NCBI GenBank assembly: GCA_030323885.1
Contig: CM059186.1
Coordinates: 25,439,849 to 25,503,848 of the forward strand
Length of the DNA: 64,000 nt
Reading direction: 5' to 3'
DNA from: Branchipolynoe longqiensis
Taxonomy: Eukaryota; Annelida; Polychaeta; Phyllodocida; Polynoidae
A program made the position numbers and the translations under genes. The stretch's first letter is position 1, and the number at the start of each line of letters is the position of its first letter. Under the pieces are notes generated by a model that did no database searches, was not told the DNA's origin, and saw only the letters and a list, made by a program, of their open reading frames with translations. Of the stretch, positions 32,901-38,255 are shown piece after piece.

Positions 32901-32957
32901 CAAATTTTCTAACAGCTTCTTTGCCACCTCGGCAGGTGGTTTTGGCTTGGCAGCCAT
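70..32957 (-). CDS. MON2: MON2 homologue, 5' part (14 coding exons, gene runs off left edge)
   Basis: MON2 is a large peripheral scaffold of the trans-Golgi/endosome system, related to the BIG/GBF Arf-GEFs but without a catalytic Sec7 domain. In animals it works with DOPEY proteins in endosome-to-Golgi retrieval (established knowledge). I assembled 14 minus-strand coding exons by eye, each bounded by AG and GT. They join into 1995 nt (665 codons) with no stop and consistent phases. The order matches MON2: N-terminal DCB region (exons 1-5), HUS-like region with the [19 protein letters not shown] motif (exon 8), the block around [13 protein letters not shown] (exon 10), and the [16 protein letters not shown] block (exon 13). 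The family is about 1,700 residues, so roughly the last 60% lies left of position 1. Start: ATG at 32957-32955 with G at -3 and +4, matching the family N-terminus. Introns are large (up to about 13 kb) and repeat-filled. Confidence 0.95.
791..1260. repeat. Tandem 150-180 bp repeat carrying copies of the exon 13 splice donor
   Basis: Three AT-rich units with the shared core TTAATTAG..GATTTTTCTTTCTTTAAA. Each ends in ACTCACTCCTC(T)GGAGCG on the plus strand (near 910-930, 1057-1077 and 1235-1253). The last of these is the real exon 13 end plus its donor. The other two are donor-like copies inside intron 13. The stretch 213-790 to its left is AT-rich intron with no recognised feature. Confidence 0.75.
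1241..1510 (-). CDS. MON2: MON2 coding exon 13 (codons 528-618)
   Basis: 270 nt, acceptor TTCACCAG, donor GTGAGTAG. Encodes [20 protein letters not shown] and [20 protein letters not shown], the most recognisable MON2 blocks. Ends STLQR plus one base. The donor environment is repeated downstream in the intron (see findings). Confidence 0.96.
1530..2385. repeat. Minisatellite, ~63-bp unit, about 12-13 copies
   Basis: Imperfect tandem array of a unit reading GGTTTGTTGTATCGGCTTAA, then AAAGGTTGTCACTTGGGGTG, then GAAGTAGGGGGCAGGTTACT. It contains G-runs of up to 13 that vary between copies. It sits in MON2 intron 12, directly next to exon 13. The open frames across it on both strands are artefacts of the repeat. 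Confidence 0.93.
2393..2714. mobile_element. MITE family M1, copy 1
   Basis: About 320-360 bp element whose two ends are inverted copies of GTTGCATAGTCCGATGG; here both ends are diverged. Same family as the copies at 4522, 10854, 18353, 23822, 27302, 30328 and 62822. No coding capacity. Confidence 0.7.
2725..3275. mobile_element. MITE family M2, one copy and a fragment
   Basis: Two adjacent pieces (2725-3066 and 3085-3275) of a ~400-bp inverted-repeat element. The shared lines are GGGTAAATAT..GTGAAGAATATATTTTG and CTGCAAGTA..GGGTGA..CTTTTATCT. The most intact family copy is at 50981-51376, whose ends are inverted copies of GATTCACCC. Confidence 0.65.
3337..3497 (-). CDS. MON2: MON2 coding exon 12 (codons 474-528)
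   Basis: 161 nt, acceptor TCCAACAG, donor GTAAGGC. Encodes [37 protein letters not shown] and a variable acidic/serine tail. Intron 11, between this exon and exon 11, is about 13 kb and holds most of the SINEs and minisatellites. Confidence 0.94.
3704..3863. mobile_element. Mariner/pogo-like MITE with TA target-site duplication
   Basis: 160 bp with terminal inverted repeats CAGYAAAACCTCTCTAA at both ends, flanked by TA on both sides. The inner arms are also largely complementary (CGACC..GGTCG). A second copy is at 25581-25770. The TA duplication and CAGT-type ends suggest mobilisation by a Tc1/mariner-superfamily transposase (inference). Confidence 0.8.
3870..4521. other. Intron 11 sequence, no recognised feature
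   Basis: AT-rich unique-looking sequence between two MITEs inside MON2 intron 11. I see no exon, RNA gene or repeat match within the window. Confidence 0.5.
4522..4883. mobile_element. MITE family M1, copy 2
   Basis: Left end GTTGCAGTAATGTAGTCCGATGG (a 6-base insertion relative to the family), right end CATCGGACTATGCAGC. The inverted ends are clear. Confidence 0.8.
4990..5365. repeat. Interspersed repeat D, copy 1
   Basis: Shares GGTGATATCCATTGC, TTGATCAAACTGATAT and the end block TACTCATCC..CCTCAAACC with 26960-27285. This is a two-copy repeat family without coding capacity. Its class is unknown. Confidence 0.55.
5640..5890 (+). mobile_element. SINE1 (tRNA-derived), partial
   Basis: Begins with a tRNA-like head: box A TGGCCGAATGAGTTGAGCG and a duplicated box B GGGTTCGAACC. 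The start of the SINE1 body (TTCCTAGCCAGGCACTCGGC) follows. The rest of the body is replaced by a different 3' sequence (CAGTGGAATGAAGACCAATC), also seen at 28145-28310 and 43020-43105, so there appear to be two SINE1 subfamilies. Confidence 0.8.
6120..6465 (-). mobile_element. SINE1, near full length
   Basis: Minus-strand copy. The tRNA-like head with box B is at the right (6390-6465), and the body (CTTTATAGTGCTGCCCCACT in plus orientation) and tail GTTGCCAGGACGTAAAACTC are at the left. Confidence 0.85.
6557..6682. repeat. (ATGT)n microsatellite
   Basis: About 30 tetramer units, interrupted by ATGA units near the right end. It reads as Met-Tyr-Val-Cys in every frame, so the ORFs here are artefacts. 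Confidence 0.97.
7400..7862. mobile_element. MITE family M2, head-to-head pair of fragments
   Basis: 7400-7740 is an M2 copy in one orientation. At 7740-7862 the sequence turns round and repeats its end in the opposite orientation (AACCCATTAGAAAAAGTGGC against the earlier inverted CTTTTTTCTAATGGGTTG). The DNA between 6685 and 7400 shows no recognised feature. Confidence 0.65.
8229..8293 (+). repeat. GATG-tailed short repeat, copy 1
   Basis: Carries AAAGCAGTCTTTGTCGCATC, GCGACTGACAG and a short ATG/GATG tail. The same 45-bp unit with a GATG tail occurs at 17824-17917 and 48497-48570. This looks like the truncated 3' end of a retroelement. Confidence 0.7.
8295..8541. mobile_element. MITE family M2, partial
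   Basis: Matches the right part of the family, from the TTGAAAAATA..AAAACATGTAG line through TTTTTGCATTCTCTC to the GGGTGG..CTTTTATCTAG end. It is interrupted at its left end by the GATG-tailed repeat. Confidence 0.65.
8915..9100 (+). pseudogene. LINE reverse transcriptase C-terminal remnant
   Basis: An open stretch encodes a peptide with [23 protein letters not shown] and [13 protein letters not shown], then a stop. This pattern (a final arginine-rich strand, a WN-like K-LP motif and a spaced FK..LK helix) is typical of the C-terminus of non-LTR retrotransposon ORF2. Only the 3' tip is present, as expected of a 5'-truncated insertion. The exact clade cannot be told. The DNA after it, to 9480, has no recognised feature. 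Confidence 0.6.
9495..10580. repeat. Local tandem duplication, left copy split by a SINE
   Basis: Right copy 10245-10580 is continuous. Left copy is 9495-9740 plus 10053-10180, interrupted by a SINE1. Shared lines are ACACACTCAAATGA, CATGTGGCATAGGCTGTG, GTGACAGGGCCA and GGATTTGCAGCGACATCACA. The copies are diverged. No credible protein spans them. Confidence 0.85.
9741..10052 (-). mobile_element. SINE1 with 14-bp target-site duplication
   Basis: 312-bp minus-strand SINE1. Flanked by TGGATGGTATATTG (9727-9740) and TGGACGGTATGTTG (10053-10066). The uninterrupted sister copy at about 10470-10485 reads as the empty site. Confidence 0.92.
10854..11203. mobile_element. MITE family M1, copy 3
   Basis: Left end AAAGTTGCATAGTCCAATGG, right end CATCGGACTATGCAACTTT. 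About 350 bp, with clear inverted ends. Confidence 0.85.
11205..11940. other. Intron 11 sequence with a short dispersed repeat
   Basis: 11330-11450 (CCTTCTGACGGCAGTGG and AAAAGGTCTATTA) matches 19285-19400 and 19735-19820. The rest has no recognised feature. Confidence 0.45.
11950..13240. repeat. Minisatellite, ~21-bp unit (ACAGTACTCACACACATGGGG)
   Basis: About 1.3 kb of degenerate ~21-bp repeats, variants of GACAGTACTCACACACATGG. Because the unit is a multiple of three and lacks stops, several frames on both strands stay open for 60-190 codons; these are not genes. Confidence 0.95.
13690..14455. repeat. Minisatellite, ~55-bp unit, with a SINE inside
   Basis: Repeats of CACTGTCTTCACTTCGAATC, then TAGCAGTTTGTAAAAGGGGT, then TCAATGTTTACAACT. 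Interrupted at 13836-14100 by a truncated SINE1. Confidence 0.9.
13836..14100 (-). mobile_element. SINE1, 5'-truncated, inserted in a minisatellite unit
   Basis: Minus-strand body and tail without the tRNA head. Flanked by TGAATCTAG on the left and CGAATCTAG on the right, which are parts of the minisatellite unit and could be the target-site duplication. Confidence 0.8.
14551..14893 (-). mobile_element. SINE1, full length, 12-bp target-site duplication
   Basis: 343 bp on the minus strand. tRNA-like head at the right with box B GGTTCGAACCC in plus orientation; A/T-rich tail (GTTTGTTTGTTG) at the left. Flanked by CTCTTGAAAGAT (14539-14550) and CTCTCGAAAGAT (14894-14905). Confidence 0.92.
15000..15470. 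repeat. Minisatellite, ~58-60 bp unit
   Basis: About 7-8 copies of a unit with CAACTGCACTGGTAGACTGC, AAACTACAATTGGCAGACT and ACAATTAACACAC. It directly precedes the TATG block. Confidence 0.9.
15511..16260. repeat. (TATG)n compound microsatellite
   Basis: 750 bp of TATG/GTGT tetramers. The first half has a higher-order unit of about 150-220 bp containing TACATATGCACGCACACACA and AATTTTCACATTGTTCAATC, repeated three times. A nearly pure TATG run follows at 16120-16260. Confidence 0.96.
16265..16462. other. Intron 11 sequence next to exon 11
   Basis: Nothing recognised. Exon 11 begins at 16463. Confidence 0.5.
16463..16622 (-). CDS. MON2: MON2 coding exon 11 (codons 421-474)
   Basis: 160 nt, acceptor TTGCAG, donor GTGAGTG. 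Begins with a low-complexity Gly/Pro/Met linker and ends in the conserved [12 protein letters not shown] and TQGSQKAIL block. Noticeably more GC-rich than the surrounding introns. Confidence 0.92.
16623..17341. other. MON2 intron 10, no recognised feature
   Basis: AT-rich sequence with a C-run near 17047-17060. A GCCGCCATTTT line at 17245 resembles a YY1 core. No repeat match was seen. Confidence 0.5.
17342..17478 (-). CDS. MON2: MON2 coding exon 10 (codons 375-421)
   Basis: 137 nt, acceptor TTCTGTCAG, donor GTGCGTAC. Encodes [20 protein letters not shown] and LGTFIQSQF. The tail ([14 protein letters not shown]) is a variable glutamine- and serine-rich linker. Confidence 0.93.
17697..18352. 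mobile_element. Interspersed element E, copy 1
   Basis: Shares, in inverse orientation, long lines with 34025-34495: CTCTCCAAGCATACCTTTGC, GTCCAGCAGCACTGAC, GCCATGG..CCCC and GGGTGAGGTATACC. The GATG-tailed repeat (17821-17917) interrupts it. A shorter fragment is at 37335-37430. A SINE1 tail fragment lies just left, at 17555-17612. Confidence 0.7.
17824..17917 (+). repeat. GATG-tailed short repeat, copy 2
   Basis: AAAGCAGTCTTTGTTGCATC then ACGACCGACAGC followed by about 15 ATG/GATG units. It lies inside element E. Confidence 0.8.
18353..18719. mobile_element. MITE family M1, copy 4 (decayed)
   Basis: Left end AAAGTTGTATAATCCGATGG is clear and the right end is degraded. It abuts element E copy 1. 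The stretch 18720-19280 beyond it shows no recognised feature. Confidence 0.65.
19407..19722 (+). mobile_element. SINE1, full length, 11-bp target-site duplication
   Basis: 316 bp on the plus strand: head GGTGGCTTAATAGGCAGCGC with box B-like GGGAGTTCGGTTCGC, SINE1 body, tail ATGTTGCCAGGACATAAAAC. Flanked by CCCTATCAACC at 19396-19406 and 19723-19733. Confidence 0.92.
19930..20054 (-). CDS. MON2: MON2 coding exon 9 (codons 334-375)
   Basis: 125 nt, acceptor TTATTAG, donor GTAAGTAC. Encodes [20 protein letters not shown] and a conserved AQPHLL block. It is too short and unstarted to appear as an ORF and was found by matching phase and family order. Confidence 0.9.
20148..20500. mobile_element. 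MITE family M2, copy with YY1-like core
   Basis: Aligns with 51030-51376 over the TTTCACAATCTAAGAAGCAA, GCCGCCATCTTG (20319-20330) and GTACTACAAGTACCGGGTGA lines. The left terminal repeat is missing. Confidence 0.78.
20545..20795 (+). mobile_element. SINE1, 3'-truncated
   Basis: Head GAGGTGGCCGAATCGGTAAG with box B CGTTCGAATCCC. The body runs to CATTATAAAGTC, after which the tail is lost. Confidence 0.8.
20796..21950. other. Intron 8 sequence, no recognised gene
   Basis: Low-complexity A-runs and AT-rich DNA. Contains a short ATAA tetramer run near 21629-21650. I see no exon or RNA gene. Confidence 0.5.
21955..22450. repeat. (CTGT)n / (GTGT)n microsatellite
   Basis: About 490 bp of CTGT and GTGT tetramers in irregular alternation. 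Three frames stay open throughout, giving Cys-Leu-Ser-Val-type peptides on one strand and Thr-Asp-Arg-Gln on the other. These are not genes. Confidence 0.97.
22460..22625 (+). mobile_element. SINE1, 3'-truncated, right after a microsatellite
   Basis: tRNA-like head ATGGCCGAATCGGTAGAGCG and the CCGGCCGAGTC region start immediately after the tetramer block. The body stops near 22610. Confidence 0.8.
22630..22815. mobile_element. Possible pogo/Tigger-like MITE
   Basis: Right end CGGGGTTGTACTG followed by TA. Inner arms TTTGGATTAACCGAT occur twice and TTTGGTTTAACC repeats on both halves. The left end is unclear. Confidence 0.45.
22858..23052 (-). CDS. MON2: MON2 coding exon 8 (codons 269-333)
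   Basis: 195 nt, phase 0, acceptor TTGCCAG, donor GTATGTT. Encodes [20 protein letters not shown], then a proline-rich insert, then [20 protein letters not shown]. This is the best-conserved part of the HUS region. Confidence 0.95.
23105..23775. repeat. Three LINE-like 3' tail fragments with (TGAT)n ends
   Basis: Near 23108-23170, 23267-23335 and 23713-23775, short copies read (GATT)n, TTTACGCCGTGTCGGCAGCA, then TAGGCCATATTCACGG. A copy in the other orientation ends a LINE remnant at 36060-36105. Between the first and second, and after the second, lies AT-rich sequence rich in ATGAATATGATG runs. 23530-23710 has no feature. Confidence 0.6.
23822..24174. mobile_element. MITE family M1, copy 5 (most intact)
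   Basis: Left AAAGCTGCATAGTCCGATG, right CCATCGGACTATGCAACTTT, 353 bp. This copy shows the inverted ends best and is the best seed for a consensus. Confidence 0.88.
24296..24421 (-). CDS. MON2: MON2 coding exon 7 (codons 227-268)
   Basis: 126 nt, phase 0 at both ends, acceptor CCTCAG, donor GTAACTTT. Encodes [29 protein letters not shown] and FPSVFL, highly conserved across MON2. Confidence 0.95.
24721..24985. repeat. Minisatellite, ~43-bp unit, about 6 copies
   Basis: Near-perfect repeats of AAATATTAAACTCATAGGGT then TCCACAATTACAAGTTAGTT then GAT. The high identity between copies points to recent expansion. It lies in MON2 intron 6. Confidence 0.95.
25363..25463 (-). CDS. MON2: MON2 coding exon 6 (codons 193-226)
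   Basis: 101 nt, acceptor TTGACAG, donor GTACACT. Encodes [14 protein letters not shown], the family block that opens the HUS region. The first half (about 20 residues after the acceptor) is a poorly conserved linker. Confidence 0.9.
25581..25770. mobile_element. Mariner/pogo-like MITE, second copy
   Basis: CAGTAAAGCCTCTCTAA at the left and TTAGAGAGGTTTTACTG at the right, followed by TA. It matches the copy at 3704-3863. Confidence 0.78.
26098..26405 (-). mobile_element. SINE1, full length
   Basis: Tail GTTTGTTTGTTGGGGTTTTA at the left. Body and head (CCGCGAACCGAACTCCC, box B complement) at the right end near 26340-26400. Located in intron 5. Confidence 0.85.
26578..26710 (-). CDS. MON2: MON2 coding exon 5 (codons 149-193)
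   Basis: 133 nt, acceptor GTTTCAG, donor GTAAGCA. Encodes [12 protein letters not shown] and [20 protein letters not shown], the end of the DCB region. Ends after the first base of a split codon. Confidence 0.95.
26890..27285. repeat. Interspersed repeat D, copy 2
   Basis: Matches 4990-5365 over GGTGATATCCATTGC, TTGATAAAACTGATATCAAA and TACTCATCGGACCTCAAACC. Confidence 0.55.
27302..27633. mobile_element. MITE family M1, copy 6
   Basis: Left AAAGCTTCATAATCCGATG. Right end degraded (CCTGGTTATGCAGATTT). It ends about 40 bp before exon 4. Confidence 0.7.
27674..27805 (-). CDS. MON2: MON2 coding exon 4 (codons 105-148)
   Basis: 132 nt, phase 0 at both ends, acceptor TGCAG and donor GTATGTT. Encodes [20 protein letters not shown] and LLLTTNSVV, both strongly conserved in the family. 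Confidence 0.95.
27890..28310 (+). mobile_element. SINE1-related fragments
   Basis: 27890-27960 carries a decayed tRNA-like head (GTTTTGGGATTCGAACCC). 28140-28310 carries a box B line (GGGTTCGAACCC) and the short-subfamily tail CAGTGGAATGAGGAAGAC. Confidence 0.55.
28468..28775 (+). mobile_element. SINE2 (tRNA-derived), copy 1
   Basis: tRNA-like head CTCTGTGGCGGAGTGGTTAG (box A) and GTGGTTCGATTAACC (box B). The body includes CATCAAAGGCCAGTTGCTCT and GTTGGTAAAAGTGTAGACT. Ends ATCTTCAAGAAAACAACAAAA. About 300 bp and unrelated to SINE1 in the body. Second copy at 33518-33835. 28776-29294 has no recognised feature. Confidence 0.85.
29295..29422 (-). CDS. MON2: MON2 coding exon 3 (codons 62-104)
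   Basis: 128 nt, acceptor TTTGCAG, donor GTAATGTG. Encodes the conserved [11 protein letters not shown] and [13 protein letters not shown] blocks of the DCB region. Confidence 0.93.
30111..30177 (-). CDS. MON2: MON2 coding exon 2 (codons 40-62)
   Basis: 67 nt between a TTTTCAG acceptor and a GTAATTTC donor. Encodes [20 protein letters not shown] and the first base of a split glycine codon. Phase-consistent with exons 1 and 3. Confidence 0.9.
30328..30630. mobile_element. MITE family M1, copy 7 (right end lost)
   Basis: Left AAAGTTGCGTAGTCCGATGG. The body is conserved to about 30630. 29423-30110 (intron 2) and 30640-31035 have no recognised feature beyond A-runs. Confidence 0.75.
31135..32578. 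mobile_element. GC-rich foldback/MITE element with ~25-bp terminal inverted repeats
   Basis: Left end CCCAGATAGCACACAGCCGT and right end the inverse (ACGGCTGTGTGCTATCTGGG). Inside, in order: GC-rich GTCGGCCCGACGG blocks (31160-31350), a large AT-rich hairpin (31345-31655), a ~235-bp direct duplication (about 31700-31930 and 31935-32130), then about six ~60-72 bp units with GGACACCACCGTCGGCCCGA and TGGCCCAAATGTGCAAAAG (32165-32575). No transposase. Class unknown. It sits in MON2 intron 1. Confidence 0.82.
31345..31655. repeat. Large inverted repeat (hairpin) with (GTTAGT)n loop
   Basis: Arms of about 130-140 bp. The left arm contains TCTATATGTGTACCAAGCGA and the right arm its complement TCGCTTGGTACACATATAGA. 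The loop near 31495-31517 is about four GTTAGT units. Mispairing is limited to a few positions and one internally inverted block. Confidence 0.85.
32841..32957 (-). CDS. MON2: MON2 coding exon 1 (codons 1-39)
   Basis: Starts at the ATG and ends PPVKE, followed by a GTAAGAG donor. It ends in phase 0. The residues include [19 protein letters not shown], which fits the start of the family's DCB region. No upstream 5' UTR exon or core promoter could be recognised. Confidence 0.9.
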
Positions 32958-32959
32958 TG

Positions 32960-33517
32960 CTTTTACGTATGCGGACCGTGCTATAATTCACCTATTAATG
33001 GGAAGAATGTTAGAAAGGGCATAACTTATTCACAATTCGTATTTCAAGGGATCCTGATTATCGTCTCCAACAAACAAATAAACAAACAAAAATGTTAATA
33101 GAATAGAAATTTTACTTCCGATAACCGTGAGTGTTACGTGTATGGAGGAAAATGACCCATGTAAATCGGACATCTCTCATCAATGCATTTCACAATTGCT
33201 ATTCCAACTATTCCAAATTGATCTACCTAGTGCGTCTGTTCTGGGAGGTTTTGTGGATTGTTTTTTTATTTGGGGACCTGGGGGTGTTTAACTTGTCACA
33301 ACACAATATATAACAGTGGATGTATGTATGTAGATCTATTGCCGTTAGGTTAGTTCTAGTTCGTTTATTAAGTAAGACTATGACATCGTTCCTACCAAAA
33401 TAAACACTGTATCAACATGGCCAGTAGTTATTATTAAGCTATGGTAGTTCTCTAATAGCTACATCTAAATGACAACAGTAAACACAGATTTTATCGACAC
33501 TCCTATCGTCAGTTTAA
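32960..33517. other. Upstream of the MON2 start, no promoter recognised
   Basis: Should contain the 5' UTR or first intron and promoter of MON2. I see no TATA box, CpG-rich patch or clear initiator. Confidence 0.4.
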
Positions 33518-33835
33518 ATACAATTTGTGGTGTTCTCTGTGGTGGAGTGGTTAGAGTGTCTGACTTATTTCTAGGTCAGACTCCTAATCGGAATGTCAGT
33601 GGTTCGATTCCCTGTGCCCCCACCTCTGCCAATTTGGACTCCCATCGCTGTGTATAACTTACAGTGTCATCAAAGGCCCGTTGCTCTCATACCATGTATA
33701 TGTGGTGTGGGAGGTTAAAAATCCCTTGTGTCGGTGAAAGTGTAGGCTTGGGCTTTCTATCGACAAACTCTCTAATGGGTAAAACAAGTCTATTGAGACT
33801 TATCCATGATAGGCAGTATAAATCTTCAAGAAGAA
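33518..33835 (+). mobile_element. SINE2, copy 2
   Basis: Head CTCTGTGGTGGAGTGGTTAG, box B AGTGGTTCGATTCCC, body as in the copy at 28468, tail AAATCTTCAAGAAGAAAAAA. Confidence 0.87.
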
Positions 33836-34024
33836 AAAAAGAGAAAAAATTGCCAGTGGTGTAAGCTAACCTATCGATAAAACGAATAGCACTTCCGTTC
33901 TTCTATCCCGACATGGAGACTTAACGAAAGAAGACAGAAGTCTAGGCTTCACATGTACACATAGAATGTATTTTTTTGTGTTCAATAGCATTTCGATTAA
34001 GATGTTAGGGTTCGGAAGTAAACC

Positions 34025-34495
34025 TTAAAGTCGCCGGTTATACCTCACCCAGATACAAACGAATCCAGCATCAAAAGCTCTCCAAACATACCTTTGCTTA
34101 ATTTGTTTAGTTCATGCCACTGAACATGTGGGAGGAGAGTTGAGGTCTATGATGTATGAATGACATCATAGGTTCCCCACACACAGGGAAAGCCATGGCA
34201 ACCACCAAGATGGCAGCCACAGCTCTCAATTCAACTTTTAAAGTCTATTAATCTAAATGATCTCTATATTTATTATTTTAGATTTCAATTTCTAACATTT
34301 ATTTCTCTAAATGGTTGTCTAAATGTGTCAGTGCTGCTGGACTAAATAAAACACAACAGAAGCAAGCAATGTCAGCACTCTCCCCCACATATGTAGTTGC
34401 ATAAACTGAAAACAGGCAAACGAATGCTTGGAGAGCATTTGTCGGAGTACGGGTCATCTCTCAGCGACCTATAGCTGGTCCCTTTAATGGCGAGT
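34025..34495. mobile_element. Interspersed element E, copy 2 (inverse of copy 1)
   Basis: Starts CTTAAAGTCGCCGGTTATAC and ends near TGGTCCCTTTAA. Lines match 17697-18352 on the other strand. The interval 34500-35365 has no recognised feature. Confidence 0.7.
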
Positions 34496-35369
34496 AGTTT
34501 GATATCTGCCCCGTACACAAATGTAGTTATCTTCTAGTTCTACGCAGAACCATATCATAGCTATGGCCTGATCCAATCAATGTATCATAGTAGGGTCATA
34601 AAAGCCATGTTGTCTTCACCGCATGTTTAACATTATTATTTTTCTAGACGCAAAACCTCTAAACTTGACATCGTCCTAGTTATTATTCAATTAAATCAGA
34701 AGCGTAATCCTAACAAGGTATGTGGAGGTAGTATGGTTTAAACTTGCATCTTCTTCAGTTACAGTTAGCACCGAATTCATTTAATCTAACCAATATCAAC
34801 ACCCTTACATTGTATGCAGAACTGTTGTCATTCCAGTTCTTCTTTGAACTAAAACTACGATAAAAAAAAAATTCTGAGTGTGAATATACATGACTATCAC
34901 TGTATCAGATGACCACACTGATATAATAATGATAAATTCACTTTGGTGGCACAATTATAAGAACTGCACTTCATTGGCATTCAAATAGTTTTTACTTTGT
35001 TTGTGCATACAAATGAATATGCTTGGTGAGTGAATTATTATTTATGCTACTAGAATTATAAAAATGAACTTGGTACTTTTATTTTGCATATATTTGTGCA
35101 ATAATGTCAATGTGGTATGTACACACTATATAACATATTTCCTTTAATAAATGGTCATATTTATATTAGCTATCGTTTCAAACTATCGAAAACGGTCATT
35201 GTCAATGTATACAAGCTGTAAAGAGTTTGTAAGCCTAATCAATAGTAGCACCACTTTTAATTTGGGCATTGATTTAGAAATCAAATCTAGTAATAAGCAT
35301 ATATATTATTAAGAGTGTCAGTGCCAATATTATTAATATAGGGTACTATTAGTAGTATTATAGGCCTAC

Positions 35370-35880
35370 ACATTATTACTGGCCATATCGGTATCCCAGG
35401 AAATGAGCGTGATGACAGGGCTTAGAAAAATGCTCTGAACTATGAAACTACACCCGTGTCTGATACACCACTCCTATCTGAAACCACTTGCTTTCACTCA
35501 CATAAAATCCTTATGGCAACATGAATGGGATGAAAACACAAGTAACAAGTTACACAAAATCATCTGAGCTGTGGGAAAACCACCACTGACTCATGCTGGG
35601 GGTCGGCGGGACCAAGTGGTCCTTAGCCGTTCCCACATTGGCCACTCATGGTTTACACACTCCTTTCTGCTAAAGGGAGAGCCTTCTCCCGAATGCATTG
35701 GGTGTCAGTCCCCACTGACGCTCAAACACATTTGATTAAACTGTGTAGAATGTATGGCCTTGCGCCAACAATTTTACAATGCAAACACCATGCATGATCT
35801 TTTAACTAATGTAAAACAAGAAGCGATCTTAGCTTTCTCGGGGCCAGTAGGACTATACTGCCTTCTATAGTTTATTAAAA
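35370..35880 (+). pseudogene. LINE 3' remnant with RNase H and CCHC-like end
   Basis: In shifting frames the sequence reads a retroelement RNase H end (GHIGIPGNERDDR), then RRDQVVLSRS, IGHSWFTHSFLLKGE and CIGCQSPLTLKH. This order is typical of the C-terminus of RNase H-bearing non-LTR retrotransposons. Several frameshifts and stops show it is dead. The 3' UTR runs to about 36105, ending GCCTTCGCTGCCGACACGGT, the same tail as the (TGAT)n-linked fragments near 23.1-23.8 kb. Confidence 0.7.
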
Positions 35881-36184
35881 CAATTTCACCAATTTATCTA
35901 GTATTTTACCTGGCTTCAAATTTGTTGTCATTAAAATTGTGAGCCTTTGACTTCAAAAGTATCTCTGGACACATAGTTGATTCTGTGCTTTAACATTCTT
36001 TGTAAAAGTGATGACCTGATAATAATATGACAGAATAAGATCCGAACAATTCTGGCTGTGATTATGGCCTTCGCTGCCGACACGGTGTTAAGCAATCACC
36101 ACTAACTAAATACTACTAAGTACTATAATTTATATAAAATATATATCAAAATTAGTTTTAGGCGTAGGCTACTACTACTACTAA

Positions 36185-36515
36185 TGTCACCGAAAGGGTA
36201 GAGCGCAGGCTTCCCGTGTGGAAGGTCGGGAGTTCTAATCCAGGCCGAGTCAAACCAATCACATACAAAATTAATACTTGTGATCAGCATTACCAGGATA
36301 GGCCCGGGCTATATGGCAAGTATTGGTTAGCTTAGTATACCGATAATGTGACTGAGTCTGTGAGTGGAATATTGTGTCATGGTGATGGCAGCCTGCATCT
36401 CCCAGTGGGGCAGCACTATTAAGTCGCAATGAGTTCCCACTGTCAGAAGTAGATACCTGTCCTGATATGACTATAGATGGTGTTGGACATACAACCCTCA
36501 CAAACAAACTAGTAA
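36185..36515 (+). mobile_element. SINE1, full length
   Basis: Head GTCACCGAAAGGGTAGAGCG and GGGAGTTCTAATCCAGGCCG, full body, tail GACATACAACCCTCACAAAC. Confidence 0.83.
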
Positions 36516-36519
36516 TGAC

Positions 36520-38255
36520 TAATGGCATTGCCAAAATTATTATTAAACCATGACTCTATCATCTATACTTCCATGTATTAATGTGAATGGTGTCGGTGTG
36601 AAATGGAAAGTTGAAACCTAATAGTTCCTGCTATTGATTCAGTCAGATCGGCGATACTAGAATTGACAATAACTCAGTGAGTGATACGCATCATTGAATG
36701 GCCTGGTGACTAGAAGAACTTAATAGTCTTGACTTAGTAGAACTTGGAAGTTGAAGTCATGAATGTTATGATCAGTCAATGTTTGGTTTGAGAGGTGCAG
36801 CCGAAATAGATAATATATTTGCACAATTGACTTCTGTGCCAAATGTTTAGAAGTGGCATGCCATGACTACTCCTGTAAGTGTAAAAGAAATATATAAAGA
36901 AATTCACACACCTTGAGTCAGGAAAAGCTTGATGTGTACAACGTGTCGTGGCTACACACCCTCTAATACCATCACTGTCGCCATGTTGGAAAACAACATG
37001 GTGCCACCTGGTGGTAAGAATAGACCAAATGAAGGTGGCGCCAGGATATCTACTTCTGTCAAAAACATCAATTATTTTAGTGTTATTTTTATGCTATGCA
37101 TGCATATGTGTGTGTGTGTGGGGTAGGGGGTGGGGGGTATGGGTGTGAATAGTACCAATGGTGTTGTGATGTGTAAACGGTGTTCCCTTACTTTGTTTGG
37201 GAGGAGGTACAGTGTTCCCTAACTATTTTAAATAGATCCCAACCTGCGTTCCTTCACTTTTCTTTTAGGACTATGCATTGGGTTTGGATAATTAGCTTTG
37301 CCCATGCAATTACTTAATTACATTTACATATGATTAATACTAGTTCTTTCACACATTTGCCTAGTTTGTCAATTTATGCAATTGAACATGTGTGAGGATA
37401 GTGAGAGTGTTCCTGCTGTTTTGTAGATGGTTGGATGAGAGTGTATAAAGGAAAGGAGAGTACAACTTAGTTTTCTTCTTGATGGATTGTTTGTAACCTT
37501 ACGACGGTTACCGCCTCAGAACTGCAGCAATATAGAAAGGCACCGATAGATCAGTCCAATCTTTGGTTGAAGATTAATCTTCAGGTGGGACGGTTGTAGA
37601 AGCTGGGGATCGATGTCTTTACAACAATCAAACTACAAATCGTTGGGGCTGCCCCGAATCACTCCAGTCTGGCGGTAGCAGAGCACTGGTATCCAGCAAC
37701 AGCAGCAAGGGACGGGTAAAGGCAGGTTCACACGTGTTCCAGCAACAAGAACAAACCGAGAGAGTGATACAGTAAGGGCCCCCACCCAAGCAAACAACTC
37801 TCTAGCTTGATCAGGGGGAGAAGTAAGCCCAGGAGAAAGAAGGGTAGAGAAAAGGGAAGTGAGGAGAGTTGAGTCAAAGGGCCGTGTCCCTTTGCTCTAT
37901 GGTGACCAGTCGGCAAGCCAGAGATACGGACGGAGTAAGAGTAGAGAGTGAAAATGCTGTCAGGTTCCCCCTCCTGGAACTCTTTTCAGACATAATCAAG
38001 GAGGAGCAAGCTAGGCCATCTCAAATTCTTTTTATAGTAGTACATAGGCCTACAGGAAATATATTTGATAATATATGAAATATTTGTTAGAACAATATCA
38101 TTGCATAATATTTGTAGTGATTATTCAGAAACACATAAAAGGGGGAAACGTTTGTTTGTTTTAATGTAAAAAGTAAAGATGACGTGCATAAAATTACCTC
38201 AGATATTAAGAATATTAGGAGAGAAACATTGGAATAAATCAATATTATCTTCTGA
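36520..38255. other. Intergenic, mostly unexplained
   Basis: A fragment of element E lies at 37335-37430. 37480-37770 looks unique and moderately GC-rich, without a convincing ORF. The rest has no recognised feature. Confidence 0.4.

Noticed and set aside
32644..33024. 126-codon plus-strand frame
   Set aside because: Its right half is antisense to MON2 exon 1.
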